Positions 45,150-53,673 of a stretch of 64,000 nt of DNA are shown piece after piece; position 1 is the first letter of the stretch; each line of letters opens with the position of its first letter. The notes under the pieces were generated by a model. It had not been told where the DNA came from and searched no databases. It was given only the letters and a program-made list of their open reading frames with translations. The stretch is taken from NCBI RefSeq assembly GCF_007997015.1, contig NZ_VOSM01000003.1, forward strand, positions 1-64,000, written 5' to 3'. The position numbers and the translations under genes are program-made. Origin of the DNA: Lujinxingia vulgaris (GTDB taxonomy: Bacteria; Myxococcota_A; Bradymonadia; Bradymonadales; Bradymonadaceae).

Positions 45150-45758
45150 ATGGCAGTATCGCGAGACGAACAAAAGCGAGCCACACGCGAGGCGATCCTC
45201 GAGGCCGCTCGGCAGTGTTTTGATGCAGAAGGCTACGAGCAGACTAGCGTGCGCGACATTGCGTCGGTGGCTGCTGTGAGTGCGGGCAGCGTGATTCACC
45301 ATTTCGGGAGCAAGCGCGAGCTTCTCTACGCCGCGCTCTTCGAAGACCTCGAGGCCTCCATGCGGGAAGCACTTGTCCTGCCGAAATCTCCGCCCTTCGG
45401 TGCGGAGCTCGATGCGATGACGCGGATTATCTTTTCGTACTACCAGCGTCGTCCGCGACTTTCGCGCGTCTTGCTCAAGGAGTCGCTCTTTGCCGAAGAG
45501 CCGTGGGCGAGTCGTTTTCGTGAGCAGACCGCGCGACTGCACGGGGCAGTGGAGGCGATGGCGGAGCGCGCGAAGCAGCGTGGGGAGGTGTCGCGGGAGG
45601 TCGATGTTCGCGTGCTGGCGATGTCCTATGTGTCTTTTTACTACTTCGCGCTGCTGGCCTGGGCGCAGGGTGGGCATGAGGAACCGGCACGTCTGGTGTC
45701 GGTGCAAATGGCTCAACACATGCGGGGCACAGGCCCTGCCAACGTTTCAGGAGGGTGA
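45150..45758 (+). CDS. TetR-family regulator
   Basis: The 202-residue protein begins TREAILEAARQCFDAEGYEQ with the helix-turn-helix TSVRDIASVAAVSAGSVIHH. The C-terminal domain resembles the general TetR_C type with several aromatic residues (MSYVSFYYFALLAW) near the ligand pocket. ATG 45150 follows GGAG. An alpha/beta hydrolase starts two bases after its stop, so the pair is an operon. Confidence 0.88.
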   Translation: MAVSRDEQKRATREAILEAARQCFDAEGYEQTSVRDIASVAAVSAGSVIHHFGSKRELLYAALFEDLEASMREALVLPKSPPFGAELDAMTRIIFSYYQRRPRLSRVLLKESLFAEEPWASRFREQTARLHGAVEAMAERAKQRGEVSREVDVRVLAMSYVSFYYFALLAWAQGGHEEPARLVSVQMAQHMRGTGPANVSGG

Positions 45759-45759
45759 G

Positions 45760-46638
45760 ATGGGTTCGCTATTCAAGAGCGAGGAGGCGAAAGCGCGTCT
45801 GAGCGGGTGGCATACTCGCTTTCGCGAGCACATCAGCGCTGCGACAGAGGCGCGGAGCGTGGAAACGAGCTTTGGCAAGACGCATCTTCTGGTCGGGGGA
45901 GCTGAGGATGCGCCGGCGTTGGTGTTGTTGCACGGCGCGCTGGCGAGCTCCGCACATGCGTTGCGAGAGCTTGAAGGGTTGTTGGAGCACTACCGCGTGT
46001 ACGCGGTCGATATCATCGGTCAGTCGGTGATGAGCGCCGATGTGCGCCTTCCGGTGGACGACTCATCTTACGGTCGCTGGCTGGCCGAGGTCTTTGATCG
46101 GCTGGGCCTGGAGCGGGCCCTGGTGGTGGGGGTGAGTTGGGGAGGGTTTGTGGCGATACGCCTGGCGGCCTACTCGCCAGAGCGCGTCGAAAAGCTCGCG
46201 CTGCTGGTGCCAGCGGGCATGGTGAAGAGCCCGATCTCGAGCAGCTGGAAGATGGGCTGGCCCATGACGAAGTTTATGCTGGCGCCGTCTGAGAAGCGAC
46301 TGCGGGGCTTTTGGAAAAAGTTGCTCACGACGATGGACGAGGAGTGGGTCGGGTATCTCGGCGAGGCGTTTACCGGGTTCAATCTGAACATGAAGGTGCC
46401 TGCGCTGGCGCGGGCGGAGGAGTTGCAACGCCTGGAGGCACCCGTATTCGTGTTGGGGGCGGATGAAGACTTGAGTTTTCCCGGTGAGGCGGTGGTGGCG
46501 CGGGCTGCGGAGATATTTCCGAATTTGCAAAAGACGCGGGTGGTGGAGGGCTGTCGGCATTGTCCGCCGACCACCGAGGCGTTCCGGACCTCACTGGCGA
46601 GCGAGCTTCGGGAGTTTTTCGAAGGTAGCGCCGCCTAG
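45760..46638 (+). CDS. alpha/beta hydrolase
   Basis: The 292-residue protein has the hydrolase core: LVLLHGALASS (oxyanion), GVSWGGFVAI (nucleophile serine in GxSxG), GADEDLSFP (aspartate) and GCRHCPP (histidine). This is the MhpC/esterase-like group. It may hydrolyse an ester or lactone that is also the ligand of the adjacent TetR repressor. AGGAGGG is just upstream. Its stop overlaps the next convergent gene by four bases (CTAG). Confidence 0.82.
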   Translation: MGSLFKSEEAKARLSGWHTRFREHISAATEARSVETSFGKTHLLVGGAEDAPALVLLHGALASSAHALRELEGLLEHYRVYAVDIIGQSVMSADVRLPVDDSSYGRWLAEVFDRLGLERALVVGVSWGGFVAIRLAAYSPERVEKLALLVPAGMVKSPISSSWKMGWPMTKFMLAPSEKRLRGFWKKLLTTMDEEWVGYLGEAFTGFNLNMKVPALARAEELQRLEAPVFVLGADEDLSFPGEAVVARAAEIFPNLQKTRVVEGCRHCPPTTEAFRTSLASELREFFEGSAA

Positions 46639-47714
46639 CGGGACTGCCCCTCAAAAAACCTCCAGATCACCTCGCTGGCCGGGAAGGTGATGCTGTGGGA
46701 GCCGCCGTCGCAGCGGCGCAGGTTGAGGGCCGGAGGGTGGCCGCCGGGCCAGGAGTGTCCGCCACCCTCAATAAGACATCGGAGCACGGGGCTTTCGCAG
46801 GCGCCCATGGTTTCGCAGGTGCCATCAGCGATGGTCGTAAGTGGCGAGGGGGAGCCTTCGCAGGCGTTGGCGTCGCGCCACAGGTCGATACCGTCCATGG
46901 TTGGGGGGAATGTGAAGTTGGCAAAACCGCAGCCCTCGCCGCCTTCAAAAGGGGCGTTGGGGTCGTCGGTGCCGTGGATGTGCAGCAGGGGGACGGGATG
47001 GCTGGGGTCGCAGGGGGGGAAAGCCTGAGGGGCGGCTACCGGGGCAATCGCGGCGATGCGATCGGATGCTTCGCAGGCCAGGCGATAGCTCATGATCGCG
47101 CCGTTGGACATGCCCGTGCTGTAGACGCGGGCGGTGTCCACGCAGAGCTCGGATTGGAGCTCATCGAGGAGGGTTGTCAGGAAGCCGACATCGTCGATGT
47201 TGGCCTCGGCGGCGTAGCCGCAGCAGTCGCCGCCGTTCCAGGTGCGAGCTTTGAGCAGGCCGTCGGACGCGACGCCGTCGGGGTAGACGACGATAAAGCC
47301 TTCGCGCTCGGCGATGGGGTTAAACTCTGCGGAGTTTGTTTCGATCTGCTCCCCGCTACCGAACCCCCCGTGCAGCACAAAAACTACGGGCATGGTCTGT
47401 CCCGGAGCGTAACTTGCGGGGATGAAGACGCGGGAGGTGCGCTCAATGCCGTCGTGGGTGAGTGAGCGCGCGTGGGACTCTCCTGTGGGGTAGGGGAGAG
47501 CGTCGGACGTGCACCCGGTAGAGGCGACCTCCGGGGCGGCCTGTGGCGCGTCGGCTTCGCCAAACGCGGTGTCGATCTGCTGTAGTGTTTCGGGAAGCGC
47601 TGAAGGTGGTGACGCATCGGGCGCGCGCAGCGCGCGGCAGGCGCTCAGCACGGGAGGTAACATCAGGAGTGCCAGAATCAGCAGGCGTCGCGTGGAAGCA
47701 TACGTCAGAGCCAT
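46635..47714 (-). CDS. secreted esterase lipoprotein, LpqC/PHB-depolymerase-like
   Basis: The 359-residue protein has a signal ending VLSAC (lipobox). The core contains VVFVLHGGFGSG, VVYPDGVASDG, CCGYAAEANIDDVGFLTTLL, STGMSNGAIMSYRLAC (nucleophile serine), HIHGTDD and GGGHSWPGG (histidine). This matches the LpqC/feruloyl-esterase-like poly(3-hydroxybutyrate) depolymerase group. It is probably lipid-anchored and acts on extracellular esters or oligomers. ATG 47714 follows AGGA. Confidence 0.85.
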   Translation of the reverse strand: MALTYASTRRLLILALLMLPPVLSACRALRAPDASPPSALPETLQQIDTAFGEADAPQAAPEVASTGCTSDALPYPTGESHARSLTHDGIERTSRVFIPASYAPGQTMPVVFVLHGGFGSGEQIETNSAEFNPIAEREGFIVVYPDGVASDGLLKARTWNGGDCCGYAAEANIDDVGFLTTLLDELQSELCVDTARVYSTGMSNGAIMSYRLACEASDRIAAIAPVAAPQAFPPCDPSHPVPLLHIHGTDDPNAPFEGGEGCGFANFTFPPTMDGIDLWRDANACEGSPSPLTTIADGTCETMGACESPVLRCLIEGGGHSWPGGHPPALNLRRCDGGSHSITFPASEVIWRFFEGQSR

Positions 47715-47886
47715 GATGTTCCTGTGAGGATGCGTGGGAGGCGCTCCCGTCACGATCATCGAGGCGCTTTGAAGAGGGTGATGGTTGATAGGACGTCTTT
47801 ACGCGCAAAGTTCTTCATAAAGTCTACCATAACTCGTCGTCGGCGTAGGTTAGTGCCGGCCCGGGTATGCGCATGAAGGAGAGACG

Positions 47887-48390
47887 ATGTCCGAGCTAAG
47901 GTTTCGAGAAGCGACCCCCGACGACGTCGCGCTGCTGCGCGCCTGGGATGAAGAGCCCCATGTGCAGGCCGCCGATCCCAACGACGACTGGCAGTGGGAG
48001 GAAGAGCTTGAGCGCAATCCGGACTGGCGCGAGCAGCGGATCGCCGAGGCCGATGGGCGCCCCATCGGCTTTATGCAGATCATCGATCCGGCCCGGGAAG
48101 ACTCCCATTACTGGGGGGAGTGTGAGCCGGATCTTCGCGCGCTGGATATCTGGATCGGGCCGGCAGATGCGCTGGGTAAGGGGTATGGAACGCGCATGAT
48201 GACGCTGGCCATCGACCATTGTTTTGCGACGCCCGGGGTGCGCGCGATCCTTATCGATCCGCTGGCCAGCAATCACCGGACGCGTCGTTTCTATGAGCGT
48301 CTGAGGTTCATCTTTGTGGAGGAGCGCGATTTCGGGGAGGATCACTGCGCGGTCTATCGGTTGGAGCGCGAGCGCTGGGAGGCGCGGTGA
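47887..48390 (+). CDS. GNAT acetyltransferase, AAC(6')-like
   Basis: The 167-residue protein has the GNAT acetyl-CoA motif IWIGPADALGKGYGTRMMTL and the C-terminal NHRTRRFYERLRFIFVEER. DDWQWEEELERNPDW and IDPAREDSHYWGE resemble the AAC(6')-Ib-type aminoglycoside acetyltransferase core. It may acetylate aminoglycosides or another amine; this is family-level inference. It is a stand-alone gene. Confidence 0.82.
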   Translation: MSELRFREATPDDVALLRAWDEEPHVQAADPNDDWQWEEELERNPDWREQRIAEADGRPIGFMQIIDPAREDSHYWGECEPDLRALDIWIGPADALGKGYGTRMMTLAIDHCFATPGVRAILIDPLASNHRTRRFYERLRFIFVEERDFGEDHCAVYRLERERWEAR

Positions 48391-48543
48391 GCGCAGCCGG
48401 GAGAGGGGAGGGGAGGAGCCGCGTGGGTCTGGCCGCTGGCCAGCGCTTGACTTCAGGTGGCAGCGCGTCGAATCTGTCGCGCGTTGTCGATGCCGAGTTC
48501 ACGCATGCGTGAACACCCACCCGAACCCTTCGGAAACCACCTC

Positions 48544-49914
48544 ATGTCCACCACTACATGGGCTTCAAAATCACTCGCCGGATGGGGTCGCTATCCCATT
48601 GTTGATACGTTGTGCGCACGGCCGGAGTCGCAGTCGCAGACGTTGAAAGCGTTTCATGATCGTCAGGGCGACGCGCTGCTCGCGCACGGCTTTGGCAGAA
48701 GTTACGGCGACGCTGCGCTCTTGAGCCAGGGGCGAGTGGTGCTGACGCGGCGGTTAAAGAAGATGTTGGAGTTCGATGAGGCCAGTGGACTGCTGCGGGT
48801 CGAAGCCGGTGTGACCATCGGGGAGCTCATCGAGGTGTTTTTGCCCCGGGGATGGTTTGTGCCCGTGGTGCCGGGCACGCAGTTCGTGAGCATGGGCGGG
48901 GCGATTGGCTGCAATATCCACGGAAAGAATCACGGGCACGCCGGCTGCTTTGGTGACCACGTGCGTTCGATGGAGATGCTTCTGGCCAGCGGGGAGGTGG
49001 TGCGCTGCAGCCGGGAGGAGCACGAGGATCTTTTCTGGGCGACCATAGGGGGGATGGGGCTCACCGGCATCATTTTAAACGCCGAGATCCAGTTGCAGGC
49101 CGTCGAGAGCGGGGCGATCGAGATGGAGTCGATTCGCTTCAATAACCTCGATGAGTTTTTTCAGATCAGCGCGGAGAGCAGCGACTACTTTCATACCGTC
49201 TCCTGGATCGACTGCGTGAAGTCGGGCGCTCAGATGGGGCGAGGCATCTTTATGCGCGGGCGACATGCCTCGGCGGCGCAAGCGCGTACACTTTCGGAGG
49301 GGCCGCTGGAGCGGGTCGTGGAGCTTGCGCAGCGTGTGCTCGACGGGCGAGCGTTCGAGTCGAATGTGCTGCTGAACCGGGCGACGATTCGCCTCTTTAA
49401 TGAGGCGTACTATCACAAACATCCGGCCGGGGAGCATCACTCGGTGGTGGGCTATGAGCCCTTCTTCTTTCCGCTCGATGCGGTGGAGAATTGGAACTAC
49501 GTCTACGGCAAGCGCGGGTTCTTGCAGTACCAGATGGTGGTGCCCGAGCGCGAAGCGGTGCGCGACATCCTCAAGGTGATCTCGGAGAGCAAGATGGCGT
49601 CGTTTCTGGCGGTCATCAAGGAGTTCGGGGATCAGGATCACGGTGGGCTGTCCTTTCCGTGCGGCGGCACGACCCTGGCGCTGGACTTTCCGAACTTCGG
49701 TGAGCCCCTTTTGACGATGATGGATCGCCTTGATGAGCTGGTGGCCGAGGTCGGGGGGCGCGTGTACCTGGGCAAAGACTCGCGGCTGAGCGCGGAGATG
49801 TTCCGGCGCATGTATCCGACGTGGGAGCGCTGGCGCGAGGTGCGCGACCGGTGGGACCCGCAGGGTGTGTTTCAGTCGGATTTAAGCCGTCGCCTGGGCC
49901 TGACGCCTGCTTGA
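48544..49914 (+). CDS. FAD-binding oxidoreductase, DprE1-like
   Basis: The 456-residue protein has an FAD-binding N-terminal region with HGFGRSYGDAALL and VPGTQFVSMGGAIGCNIHGK, and a C-terminal substrate domain. It matches DprE1, the decaprenylphosphoryl-ribose oxidase that with DprE2 makes decaprenylphosphoryl-arabinose. ATG 48544 gives the family N-terminus. The DprE2-like gene follows 32 bases later, supporting the pair. The natural substrate in this organism is not known. Confidence 0.85.
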   Translation: MSTTTWASKSLAGWGRYPIVDTLCARPESQSQTLKAFHDRQGDALLAHGFGRSYGDAALLSQGRVVLTRRLKKMLEFDEASGLLRVEAGVTIGELIEVFLPRGWFVPVVPGTQFVSMGGAIGCNIHGKNHGHAGCFGDHVRSMEMLLASGEVVRCSREEHEDLFWATIGGMGLTGIILNAEIQLQAVESGAIEMESIRFNNLDEFFQISAESSDYFHTVSWIDCVKSGAQMGRGIFMRGRHASAAQARTLSEGPLERVVELAQRVLDGRAFESNVLLNRATIRLFNEAYYHKHPAGEHHSVVGYEPFFFPLDAVENWNYVYGKRGFLQYQMVVPEREAVRDILKVISESKMASFLAVIKEFGDQDHGGLSFPCGGTTLALDFPNFGEPLLTMMDRLDELVAEVGGRVYLGKDSRLSAEMFRRMYPTWERWREVRDRWDPQGVFQSDLSRRLGLTPA

Positions 49915-49945
49915 AGTACCCATTCCCAATGCCTCTGGAGTTGTT

Positions 49946-50683
49946 ATGACTGTTCTTATCCTCGGGGCGACCTCGCCCATCGCTCAGGCCGTGGCCGATG
50001 TGTACGCCGCGGCGGGGTTCTCGGTGGCGCTGGCCGCGCGCGATGTGGAGGAGGCCGGCCGAGCGGCGCGAGATCTGCAGATTCGTCATGGTGTCGAGGC
50101 GCGCGGCTTTGCGTTTGATGCCTGCGAGGACTTTGAGCGTCACGCAGCACTGGTGTCGGAAGTTGAGGCGACGCTCGGGCCGGTCGATGTGGCGCTTGTG
50201 GCCTTTGGGTTTATGGGCGACCAGCAGGCCTCCGAAGAGGATTTTGAGAAGGCGCGTCGGGTCATTGAGGTGAATTACACCGGCGCGGTCAGCGTTTGTG
50301 AGGCGGTGGCGCGGGCCATGGAGAGCCGGGGAGCAGGGAGCATCATCGGGCTCTCATCGGTTGCCGGGGAGCGGGGACGCGCGTCGAATTACTTTTACGG
50401 GAGCGCCAAGGGGGCGTTGACGCTGTACTTGCAGGGGCTGCGTAGTCGCCTGGCGTCGAAGAACGTGCACGTGATGACGGTGAAGCTCGGCTTTGTGGAC
50501 ACGCCGATGACCTTTGAGCTGGAGACGGGAATCCCGGTGGCGAGTCCGCAGAAGGCGGCCCAGGCGATCTTTAACGCGCAGGGGCGCGGGGTGGAGACCT
50601 TTTATTATCCGCGTTTCTGGGGAGGGATTATGGGGGTGATCAAGTCGATCCCGGAGAAGGTGTTTAAGCGGCTGTCGCTCTGA
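49946..50683 (+). CDS. SDR, DprE2-like
   Basis: The 245-residue SDR has VLILGATSPIAQAVADVYAA and YFYGSAKGALTLYL (YxxxK). Its position after the DprE1-like gene makes it the probable keto-ribose 2-reductase that completes epimerisation of the 2'-hydroxyl. The two are separated by 31 bases. ATG 49946 is the family start. Confidence 0.85.
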   Translation: MTVLILGATSPIAQAVADVYAAAGFSVALAARDVEEAGRAARDLQIRHGVEARGFAFDACEDFERHAALVSEVEATLGPVDVALVAFGFMGDQQASEEDFEKARRVIEVNYTGAVSVCEAVARAMESRGAGSIIGLSSVAGERGRASNYFYGSAKGALTLYLQGLRSRLASKNVHVMTVKLGFVDTPMTFELETGIPVASPQKAAQAIFNAQGRGVETFYYPRFWGGIMGVIKSIPEKVFKRLSL

Positions 50684-50728
50684 GCCGGGTTGTGGCTCCA
50701 TGATGACGTGTCAGGCCCGGGAGGCTCG

Positions 50729-51289
50729 ATGAGCGGCGCTGAGAAGATCGACGTGTTCGAACATTGCGTGTTGTTGCGTGGTATCAACGTGGGGGGCGTG
50801 CGCATGAAGATGGGGGATCTGCGCGATGTCCTGGAGGGGGCCGGGTTTGGACGAGTGCGCACCGTTCTGGCCAGCGGCAATGTGGTGCTGGAGAGCAGCG
50901 AGGCTGATGCCGAGCGCGTAAAAGCACAGGTCGAAGCGGCGCTTCGCGATGGTTTTGATTATGAGGCCTGGGTGGTCGTCATCTCGGGGGCCGAGCTGCG
51001 CGCGGTGGTCGAGGGGTATCCCTTCGATGGAGATGCGGAGGGGATTCAACCCTATGTGATGTTCGCCTCGGATCCGGCGTCGCTGGATGCGCTCGGAGCG
51101 CTTGAGTGTGAGCTCGACTCGGAGGTCGAGCGCGTGGAGCGCGGACCTTCCGTGCTTTACTGGGAGGTGGTGCGGGGGAAGACGACGAAGAGCCGCTTTG
51201 GCAAAGAGGCGTCGAAAGCGCGCTATAAGGCGACGACGACCACGCGAAACATGCGCACCCTGCGAAAGATCCTGGCGCTTACGCGTTAG
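50729..51289 (+). CDS. DUF1697-family protein
   Basis: The 186-residue protein has LLRGINVGGVRMKMGDLRDV and RTVLASGNVVLES, the hallmark start of DUF1697, and TTTTRNMRTLRKIL near the end. Function is unknown. ATG 50729 follows GGGAGG. It converges with the TPM array. Confidence 0.88.
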   Translation: MSGAEKIDVFEHCVLLRGINVGGVRMKMGDLRDVLEGAGFGRVRTVLASGNVVLESSEADAERVKAQVEAALRDGFDYEAWVVVISGAELRAVVEGYPFDGDAEGIQPYVMFASDPASLDALGALECELDSEVERVERGPSVLYWEVVRGKTTKSRFGKEASKARYKATTTTRNMRTLRKILALTR

Positions 51290-51296
51290 GTCGGCA

Positions 51297-52409
51297 TTAC
51301 CAGCTGGAGCCGGCGCCGCCTCCCCCGGAGCGTCCGCCGCCGAAACTTCCCCCGCCTCCACCTCCGCCGCCACCCCCTCCGCCGGAGAAGCCCCCGCCGG
51401 TGTAGTTTGACGAAGAGCGGGTGAGCCGCGGCAGCGTCACCTTGAGGAGACCGTGATGGTCGCAATGGGCGCAGGTTACCGTGACTTCTTGGATGCCCGT
51501 CGAGGTGTACGTGGGTTCTTGGATGATGTCCCGGTACGTCTTAAGGGTGCGATTTGAGCAATCGGGGCATTTCGCGAAGCCGCTAAACCAGTGCGAGAGA
51601 GCCTGAATGCGCTGAACGCCGCAGGACGGACACTCGTAGACATCGTAGCTGATCGAGCCGATGGACTCCTCGGTTTGCTTGCCAGCGTCGAGGTGGTCGT
51701 CCTCTTCATGCTCTTGGAGCACTCGCATGGTGTCTTTGCACTTGGGGCAGGTACGCAGCCACTTGTAGCGCGCGGCAGCGGCAACCCCGACGCCGCCGGG
51801 TCCCAAGAGCCAGACCCACCAGGGGATCTTCGGAGCGGCGGGGGAGTGGGAGCCGGTCGGGGAGGAGTGGCGAGTAACGTCGTCTTCGCTGGCGCTAAAC
51901 TCGAGAGGGTTGTTTCGAAGTCTGCGATCAACGGCGAAGATGCCGGCTGTGAGCCCCGCGGCGAAGTCGCCTTTGCGAAAGAGGGGCACCATGGCGCGCT
52001 CTTGCATGACCTTGAGCCAGCCGTCGGTGAGCACAGCTTCGAGGCCGTAACCGGTCTCGATCTCCAGGCGACGCTCTCCGGTGACGAGTACGATCAAGAG
52101 TCCGTTATCCTCGCCAGCTTTGCCGACGCCCCAGAGGTTGAAAAGCTCGGTGGTGAAGTCTTTGGGCGTTGGCGAGTCGACAGACTCAACGGTGACCACC
52201 GCGATCTCAATGCCGGTATCGGCCTCAAGTTGGGTAAGCGCCCGGTTGATCGACTCGCGGTGAAAGGCGTCCAGGAGGTTCGCTTCATCGGCGACCCGTT
52301 CCCTCCGTTCTTGAGGGTTGGGCACCTCTTCGGGGCTCATGGCGCTGGCCAGAGCCGGAAACATCAGCGTGATGACGAGGGGCAAGAGTCGCAGCGCGAG
52401 CATGGACAT
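51297..52409 (-). CDS. TPM-domain protein with zinc ribbons, paralogue 1
   Basis: The 370-residue protein has a signal (LALRLLPLVITLMFPALASA), a TPM domain (ADEANLLDAFHRESINRALT, then STELFNLWGVGKAGEDN type motifs, LIVLVTGERRLEIETGYG), a membrane segment near residue 205 and a cysteine-rich zinc-ribbon part (TCPKCKDTM, CPSCG, CPDC, CAHC). The end is Gly/Ser-rich and closes with GAGSSW. TPM (YgcG-like) domains bind phosphates or act in membrane quality control. It is the last of three near-identical genes in tandem. Confidence 0.88.
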   Translation of the reverse strand: MSMLALRLLPLVITLMFPALASAMSPEEVPNPQERRERVADEANLLDAFHRESINRALTQLEADTGIEIAVVTVESVDSPTPKDFTTELFNLWGVGKAGEDNGLLIVLVTGERRLEIETGYGLEAVLTDGWLKVMQERAMVPLFRKGDFAAGLTAGIFAVDRRLRNNPLEFSASEDDVTRHSSPTGSHSPAAPKIPWWVWLLGPGGVGVAAAARYKWLRTCPKCKDTMRVLQEHEEDDHLDAGKQTEESIGSISYDVYECPSCGVQRIQALSHWFSGFAKCPDCSNRTLKTYRDIIQEPTYTSTGIQEVTVTCAHCDHHGLLKVTLPRLTRSSSNYTGGGFSGGGGGGGGGGGGSFGGGRSGGGGAGSSW

Positions 52410-52484
52410 CCAAAACCTGAAGGGGAAAGTGCGCAGCGCTTATCATGTGGAGGTACGCGCTGCGTTTGAGAGGTTTGGGGCATA

Positions 52485-53594
52485 TCACCAGCTCGAGCCG
52501 GCACCACCGCCGCCGGAGCTGCCGCCCCCGAAACTTCCTCCGCCACCACCGCCGGAGAAACCTCCGCCACCTCCGCCGGAGATACCCCCGCCGGAAGAGC
52601 TTGATGAAGCGTGGGTGAGTCGCGGTAACGTGACCCTCGTGCGACTGAGATGGTCGCAATGGGCGCATCTTACTATGACTTCTTTGATGCCCGTCGATGT
52701 GTAGGTGGGTTTTTGGATCACGTCGTGGTGCGACTTGAGTGTGCGATGTGAGCAGTCCGGGCACGCTGCGAAGCCGCTAAACCAGTGCGAGATACCCTGG
52801 ATTCGAAGATCGCCGCAGGACTGACACTCGTAGACGTCATAGCTGATCGAACCGATGGACTCCTCGGTCTGCTTGCCACCTTCGAGGTGATCGTCCTCTT
52901 CGTGTTCTTCGAGAAGTCGCATGGTGCCTTTGCATTTCGGGCAGGTACGCATCCACTTGTAGCGCGCGGCTGCGGTGCAGCCGACGACGCCGAAGACTCC
53001 CAAGAGCCAACCCCACAATGGTATTTTTGGCAAGGAGGGGGATCGGGTCGAGGAAGCGCTGAGGTTGTCGTCACCCTCGCTGTCGATGAACTCGAGAGGA
53101 TCTTCTCGAAGTCTTCGATCGACGGCGAAGATGCCGTCTTTCAGACCGCCGGCGAAGTCGCCCTCTCGGAAGCGGGGCACCATCTCGCGCTCTTGCATCG
53201 TCTTGAGCCAGCCGTCGGTGAGAACGCCTTCGAGGCCGTAGCCGGTCTCCATCTCCAGACGCCGTTCTCCGGTGACAAGCACGATCAAGAGTCCGTTGTC
53301 CAAGTCCGCTTTGCCGATGCCCCAGAGGTTAAAGAGTTCGGTGGTGAAGTCTTTGGGCGTTGGTGAGTCGACGGAGCGCACGGTGACTACAGCGATCTCA
53401 ATGCCAGTGTGGGCCTCGAGATGAGTAAGCGCCCGGTTGATTGACTTGTGGTGAGAGGAGTCCAGAAGACCGGCTTCATCGGCGATCCACTCGCCGCGTT
53501 CTCGGGGGTTGGGCACCTCTTCGGGGCTCATGGCGCTGGCCATGGCCGGAAGCATCAGTGTGATGAGCAGGGGCAGTAGTCGCAGCGAGACCAT
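52485..53594 (-). CDS. TPM-domain protein with zinc ribbons, paralogue 2
   Basis: The 369-residue protein is nearly the same as its neighbours: signal, TPM domain (DNGLLIVLVTGERRLEMETG), hydrophobic segment, four CxxC pairs (TCPKCKG, CQSCG, CPDCS, CAHCD) and a Gly-rich tail. ATG 53594 gives the family start. Most of the difference lies in the linker and tail. Triplication may reflect dosage or specialised partners. Confidence 0.88.
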   Translation of the reverse strand: MVSLRLLPLLITLMLPAMASAMSPEEVPNPRERGEWIADEAGLLDSSHHKSINRALTHLEAHTGIEIAVVTVRSVDSPTPKDFTTELFNLWGIGKADLDNGLLIVLVTGERRLEMETGYGLEGVLTDGWLKTMQEREMVPRFREGDFAGGLKDGIFAVDRRLREDPLEFIDSEGDDNLSASSTRSPSLPKIPLWGWLLGVFGVVGCTAAARYKWMRTCPKCKGTMRLLEEHEEDDHLEGGKQTEESIGSISYDVYECQSCGDLRIQGISHWFSGFAACPDCSHRTLKSHHDVIQKPTYTSTGIKEVIVRCAHCDHLSRTRVTLPRLTHASSSSSGGGISGGGGGGFSGGGGGGSFGGGSSGGGGAGSSW

Positions 53595-53673
53595 GAAAGG
53601 ACCAAAACGAGAGGAGGAGTGAATAGCGGCTATGGCGCTGCGTGAGGCGCTGCGCCTAAGTGATCGAGTTACG

